NCBI GenBank assembly: GCA_964607765.1
Contig: CAZSNT010000108.1
Location: 1-36,086, forward strand
Direction of reading: 5' to 3'
Origin: CAZSNT01 sp964607765
Lineage (GTDB): Bacteria; Verrucomicrobiota; Lentisphaeria; Oligosphaerales; JABHEG01
Length of the DNA stretch: 36,086 nucleotides
Shown: piece by piece, positions 33,789 to 36,086 of the stretch
Layout: each line of letters opens with the position of its first letter
Position numbering within the stretch: position 1 is the first letter of the stretch
The notes under the pieces: model-generated
What the model was told of the DNA's origin: nothing
Seen by the model: the letters and a program-made list of their open reading frames with translations, nothing else
The model's database searches: none
Made by a program: the position numbers and the translations under genes

Positions 33789-35780
33789 TCACTGTACCGG
33801 AAGACTGACGCGAGTATACGGGCACGAGATGTACGTCCGGTAGCCCCTGTCTCCGTACCGAACCGTCTTCCTGTGGTTCGTGAAGAAGTCAATACGCACA
33901 GCGTCCGGATCCAGCTCGACCGCGGCTGTCCAGACACCGTTCTCGCGGTCGTGCTGCATGTCCGCCCAGTTCTCGTCCGGGATGAGCTGCTGCAGGTACC
34001 CGGGGCTGCCGTCCGCCGGCCGGTCGAAGATCCAGAAGATGCGGGCGGTCTCTTCGCCGGACTCGGGATCAAAGCGCACCGTGACGCGCAGCGTCCCGGC
34101 CTCTAGTGCGCAAGTCACTTCCGGCGGCCTGAGGAGCGGTTCGACTCCCTCAAAGAAATGCCCCAGCAGGAACGCCGCTTTGTTCTGCTCGTCTCGTTCC
34201 GCGCCCGGGTGCCGCCCCTTCTTACCATGCCCGCTGTTCGCACGCAGGTAGACGGGAACGCTCGCATGATGCGCGCCGCCCCAGGCGAGGTCGAACGCCA
34301 CAAAATCGTGTGTGCCCGGGTGGAAGAGCATCCCCACCTCACGGGCGTGAAGCGCGTCGATGTTCCGGCTGATGAAAACACCATCCGACACGCTGGCGGC
34401 AAAAGCCTGCAGATCCTCCCAGGAACGCCCCGCAGCCAGGGCCGCCCGGTTGTAGTTCGGACCGAAATGCCCGCCAAGAAACGCATGACGCAGCGGCTCA
34501 GCCGCTTCGAGCGACTGCCACGCATGCCGCTCGCAGAGCCGCAGCGGCGAGTCCCAAATCGGCGACACCGTGGCGTGAACCGCGGTCATCCGCTCGTCGT
34601 GAATGATGGCCATGGACGGCGTCGCGCCGTTCTTCGAGCCCCCGGACATCGCCACTTTGCCGGGCTCGAAATGACCGCTCTCGGCATGCGCCGCCGTGAT
34701 GGCCCGCATCAGCGTGGCCGGCCAGGCCCAGTATTGAATCTTGTCGCGCGCATTGAGCGTTCGGGCAAACCGTTCCTCCGATTCCCGCCCCAACTCCCCA
34801 AGCCCGGATTGCTGCAGAACCTGCACGACGGTGTGGACCACCCCTACCCCACCTTTGATCAGCTCCTGATCGACCGGCGAGAGGCGGGGGTCGCGCTTGA
34901 TACGCTGGGCATTGCTTGCACCCGTCAAGTGGAAGCCCTTCGCCTTCCGGTCCGCGGGCACAACCATCCGCACCGGCATCCGGTACGGCTGCCCCGGCCA
35001 CATCTCACCTACATGGATGGTCACCAGCTTCTGCCGCGTGGGCACCGGACCGTCCACAGCATGCCAGTCCTGGAGGATCTCGGAAGCCAGAGTGGACGCG
35101 TCACGGATGGCAGTCATGTCGAAAAGAGACACGTCCAACAGCCCGGGGAGCAACGCCTTAAGCCGTCGTCGCAGCGCCTCCTCCTGCGCAATGTAATTGG
35201 GCCGGGCCCAACCGCCCCAGACACGAAGATACTCGGGAATGGTCGTGGCACCGTCGCCATTCGTGTCCAAGCCGTCGAACACGGCCGCGGCAAGCGCCTT
35301 GTCCTGCAGCGGCAGACCTTTGATGAACTCGGCACGAGTGACGCGGCCGTCTCCGTCCGCGTCGGTCGGCTGGACCAGGGCTTTCGCCTCGTCGGTGATG
35401 GCTCGGTTCAGGGCGTACTCCACGCGCGTCACAAAGCCGTCTGCATTGTTGTCCGCTGCCCCGAAAATGCCCCGGCGCGCCCGCGGGTTCAGGTGCCTGC
35501 CGTTCTCGATGTACTCCGTCTTCGAATGCCTGCCGTCACGACTCGCATCGGAACGGTCGAAGTTCTTCGAGTAGCCGACCAACTCCTCGTCCGTGGCCCC
35601 CGCCTCCCGCTCAATCCCGAGCGTCTCGAAGACCGCCAGAACGTCGCGCCCCGCAATCGTGACTCTGTCGCCCGGACACTTCCGGCCGGACAAGCGGTCC
35701 GGACCGGCGGCATGGGCGGAAGCCCCACCCGAAAACAAGCCGAGAAGAAGGAACACGTTCATGGTCCGCATAGTCGTCAC
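33789..35780 (-). CDS. Secreted EF-hand protein with PhoPQ-related alpha/beta-hydrolase domain
   Basis: A 663-aa exported protein. The signal peptide (MNVFLLLGLFSGGASAHA) lies within about the first 24 residues. Four EF-hand-like Ca-binding loops follow at about 75-89, 110-121, 140-151 and 172-183; the third (DADGDGRVTRAE) and fourth (DTNGDGATTIPE) are close to canonical. The C-terminal part (about 240-600) resembles the PhoPQ-activated pathogenicity-related family of alpha/beta hydrolases, with the candidate nucleophile in MSGGSKNGATP (Ser382), preceded by YWAWPATLMRAITAAH. The last segment is a beta-rich tail. The substrate is unknown; an esterase on decorated glycans fits the context, but this is inference. 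Starts: GTG 35780 has AGGAG 4 nt upstream; ATG 35771 and ATG 35762 are alternatives that keep the signal peptide. Confidence 0.82.
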   Translation of the reverse strand: MTTMRTMNVFLLLGLFSGGASAHAAGPDRLSGRKCPGDRVTIAGRDVLAVFETLGIEREAGATDEELVGYSKNFDRSDASRDGRHSKTEYIENGRHLNPRARRGIFGAADNNADGFVTRVEYALNRAITDEAKALVQPTDADGDGRVTRAEFIKGLPLQDKALAAAVFDGLDTNGDGATTIPEYLRVWGGWARPNYIAQEEALRRRLKALLPGLLDVSLFDMTAIRDASTLASEILQDWHAVDGPVPTRQKLVTIHVGEMWPGQPYRMPVRMVVPADRKAKGFHLTGASNAQRIKRDPRLSPVDQELIKGGVGVVHTVVQVLQQSGLGELGRESEERFARTLNARDKIQYWAWPATLMRAITAAHAESGHFEPGKVAMSGGSKNGATPSMAIIHDERMTAVHATVSPIWDSPLRLCERHAWQSLEAAEPLRHAFLGGHFGPNYNRAALAAGRSWEDLQAFAASVSDGVFISRNIDALHAREVGMLFHPGTHDFVAFDLAWGGAHHASVPVYLRANSGHGKKGRHPGAERDEQNKAAFLLGHFFEGVEPLLRPPEVTCALEAGTLRVTVRFDPESGEETARIFWIFDRPADGSPGYLQQLIPDENWADMQHDRENGVWTAAVELDPDAVRIDFFTNHRKTVRYGDRGYRTYISCPYTRVSLPVQ

Positions 35781-35834
35781 ATCACTCCTGCAGATGGCTC
35801 AGTCGCGTCTCTCCCCCTCCCTGTCGTCCGTCGG

Positions 35835-35863
35835 AAGATAGATGCCGGTGTAGCGCGCGGCAA
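35835..35863 (-). promoter_or_regulatory. Candidate promoter for the EF-hand hydrolase operon
   Basis: On the minus strand TTGCCG (35863-35858) is followed after exactly 17 bp by TATCTT (35840-35835), each matching the sigma70 consensus at 4 of 6 positions. The start would be near 35828, giving a leader of about 48 nt. The rest of the 306-bp stretch 35781-36086 contains only the palindromic element at its far end. Confidence 0.38.
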
Positions 35864-35979
35864 GCGGAAAAGGGGCGCCTGCTCGGCCTCGGAGTCAGGT
35901 TTGGGGCCCCGCCACCGCCGGGCTCGTGCCGCTGGAGCAAATATCACATTACCAAACAACAGTGGAAGCAGAGCCACGC

Positions 35980-36086
35980 GTCAGTACCGTGAGCGTCCCC
36001 CGTAGCCCGGCTCTCCCGAGCCGGGACTCCTGCCATGCGGCGTATATCGTTGTACGACAGGATCACCCGGCTCGGGAGAGCCGGGC
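35980..36086. mobile_element. Second, truncated copy of the MITE/REPIN-like element
   Basis: The 20-mer CCCCCGTAGCCCGGCTCTCC recurs exactly at 35997-36016. It forms a CCCGGCTC-TCCC-GAGCCGGG hairpin (36006-36025), and a second hairpin lies at 36066-36085. The outer arm is related to that of the first copy (CAGTACCGTGAG here, CAGTTACGTGAG there). The window stops before the expected CTAC foot and right arm. Confidence 0.65.

Noticed and set aside
35777..35977. Possible 66-aa minus-strand gene upstream of the EF-hand hydrolase
   Set aside because: It spans the candidate promoter and has no family resemblance.

Overview
This window is GC-rich DNA from an environmental bacterium. It is probably a member of the PVC superphylum (Lentisphaerota, Kiritimatiellota or Planctomycetota); this is an inference from gene content. 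The signs are a type IV pilin-like protein with the FTLIELLVVIAIIALLAA signature and a C-terminal H-X9-DG motif, large secreted PQQ-like beta-propeller proteins, a Cys-type sulfatase, an alpha-L-fucosidase, a DUF4091/GH123-type hydrolase and an EF-hand protein with an esterase-like domain. No rRNA, tRNA, CRISPR array, phage gene or transposase gene was seen.

Layout: (1) 57-1043, minus strand, a membrane-anchored parvulin-type peptidyl-prolyl isomerase. (2) 1359-7567, a minus-strand operon in the order TIM-barrel-like protein, 1193-aa GH123-like hydrolase, small secreted protein, ROK sugar kinase, with tight overlaps and spacings. (3) 7886-21152, a plus-strand cluster: pseudopilin, 949-aa jelly-roll protein, first methyltransferase-like/PQQ-propeller fusion, GH36-like alpha-galactosidase, second fusion. 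(4) 21174-21405, a non-coding palindromic element resembling a MITE or REPIN. (5) 21556-22854, a periplasmic-binding-domain sensor with no kinase. (6) 22851-29267, a minus-strand group: third fusion, GH29 fucosidase, sulfatase. (7) 29411-32042, plus strand: a DUF89/ARMT1-like phosphatase and a doubled cyclic-nucleotide-binding/rhodanese protein. (8) 32020-35780, minus strand: an EF-hand/PhoPQ-related hydrolase, a beta-helix glycosidase and the scar of a deleted ABC exporter gene. The window ends inside a second copy of the palindromic element.

Together the genes look like an accessory glycan-catabolism region. Secreted hydrolases and lectin-like proteins would act outside the cytoplasm. The sulfatase, fucosidase and alpha-galactosidase-like enzyme lack visible signal peptides and may act on imported oligosaccharides, and the ROK kinase could phosphorylate a released sugar.

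The most unusual component is the set of three exported proteins that join a methyltransferase-like Rossmann domain to two beta-propellers. They share a Cys-rich signature and sit beside glycosidases; their function cannot be assigned from sequence. A 16-bp palindromic site is shared by the leaders of the sensor gene and the fucosidase gene and could link the two.
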